Assembly: GCF_013340285.1 (NCBI RefSeq)
Contig: NZ_BLVO01000005.1
Span: 124,001 to 188,000, forward strand
DNA from: Desulfovibrio subterraneus
GTDB lineage: Bacteria; Desulfobacterota; Desulfovibrionia; Desulfovibrionales; Desulfovibrionaceae
Direction: 5' to 3'
DNA: 64,000 nucleotides
Shown here: positions 63,639 to 64,000 of the stretch, in pieces
Layout of the letters: each line of letters opens with the position of its first letter
How positions within the stretch are numbered: the first letter of the stretch is position 1
Program-made: the position numbers and the translations under genes
Notes under the pieces: model-generated
Seen by the model: the letters and a program-made list of their open reading frames with translations, nothing else
Database searches by the model: none
Told to the model about the DNA's origin: nothing

Positions 63639-64000
63639 CGTCTTGTCCCCCGTATGATGAGGTAGATGAGAACCGGTGCGCCCATGAAGGCCGTAAGCAC
63701 GGAAACAGGGAGCACCTGCGGCGCAAAGAGGAGCCGTGCCGCCGTGTCGGACACCAGAAGCAGCAAGCCACCGGCAAGTGCCGATGCGGGCAGCAGGAAA
63801 CGGTGGTCTGCTCCTATGGCGCGACGCACCAGATGGGGCACTACAAGGCCCACAAAGCCGATTATGCCCAGAAACGCGATGATGACGGAGGTGAGCAGCG
63901 ATGCCATGAACATGCCGAGCATGCGCACGGCATCCACCCGCACTCCAAGGCCGCGTGCTGTTTCGTCACCTGCATCGATGGCGTTGTAGTTCCAGCTGTT
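63635..64000 (-). CDS. FecCD-type ABC permease, N-terminus beyond window
   Basis: Only the C-terminal ~121 residues are visible, and the frame stays open to the window edge. They match FecCD/BtuC permeases: AIDAGDETARGLGVRV, FLGIIGFVGLVVPHLVRR and the final VLPVSVLTAFMGAPVLIYLI. It would form the membrane channel for the ATPase encoded next to it. A substrate-binding protein should lie further upstream, outside the window. Confidence 0.93.
   Translation of the reverse strand, partial: NSWNYNAIDAGDETARGLGVRVDAVRMLGMFMASLLTSVIIAFLGIIGFVGLVVPHLVRRAIGADHRFLLPASALAGGLLLLVSDTAARLLFAPQVLPVSVLTAFMGAPVLIYLIIRGTRR

Overview
The window looks like chromosome from a Desulfovibrio-type sulfate-reducing bacterium (Desulfovibrionaceae). 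The clearest sign is a complete hmcABCDEF-rrf1-rrf2 operon with a 16-haem HmcA. SelB, a flavodoxin under a Fur-like box and bacteriohemerythrin fit the same group. No species is assigned.

Layout. 1-7839 (minus) is a flagellar rod/ring/hook operon, flgF-flgG-flgA-flgH-flgI-flgJ(M23)-flgN-flgK. flgK runs off the left edge, and a consensus sigma-54 promoter lies upstream of flgF. 8066-19632 is mostly plus-strand housekeeping: an ABC-F ATPase, a NUDIX hydrolase with a small membrane transporter, hemerythrin, asd, a class IV aminotransferase, a glycosyltransferase, a PhzF-family protein, a YaeQ-like protein (minus), a class I aminotransferase and ung. 19651-21101 (minus) holds a LysE-type exporter and an AraC regulator.

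21493-32987 is an integrated genomic island of about 11.5 kb inside the host yjbQ gene. It carries a large serine recombinase, a second small resolvase, a type I restriction-modification system (hsdM, hsdS, hsdR), a cryptic protein with family-A-polymerase-like motifs, a zinc-finger-like protein, and its own complete yjbQ. The host gene is split: its 3' end lies left of the island and its 5' end right of it. The island's yjbQ sits 19 nt after the stop of the host 5' stub, so it can be expressed from the host promoter and replace the broken gene.

33472-46338 holds selB (plus), a small coiled-coil protein, and the minus-strand translation/RNA operon rimP-nusA-ylxR-infB-DUF503-nrnA-truB-rpsO-pnp. 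rbfA is absent from its usual place. 46678-53837 is the hmc operon: a periplasmic 16-haem cytochrome and Fe-S protein joined to membrane subunits and a cytoplasmic HdrD/DsrK-like subunit, with the regulators rrf1 and rrf2 downstream. Hairpins separate hmcF, rrf1 and rrf2, and three TACC/GGTA dyads lie upstream of hmcA.

54358-64000 contains an ATP-grasp (GshB-like) enzyme; a stand-alone copy of a domain normally fused to RluA, next to RluA itself; an AraC regulator with a quinol-monooxygenase-like protein; a YjdM/PhnA protein; tRNA-Asp(GTC) and tRNA-Val(CAC); an exported isochorismatase-like protein without its catalytic Cys; a flavodoxin; a pair of hairpin repeats; and a FecCD/FecE-type transporter coupled to an FmdE-family protein, which runs off the right edge.
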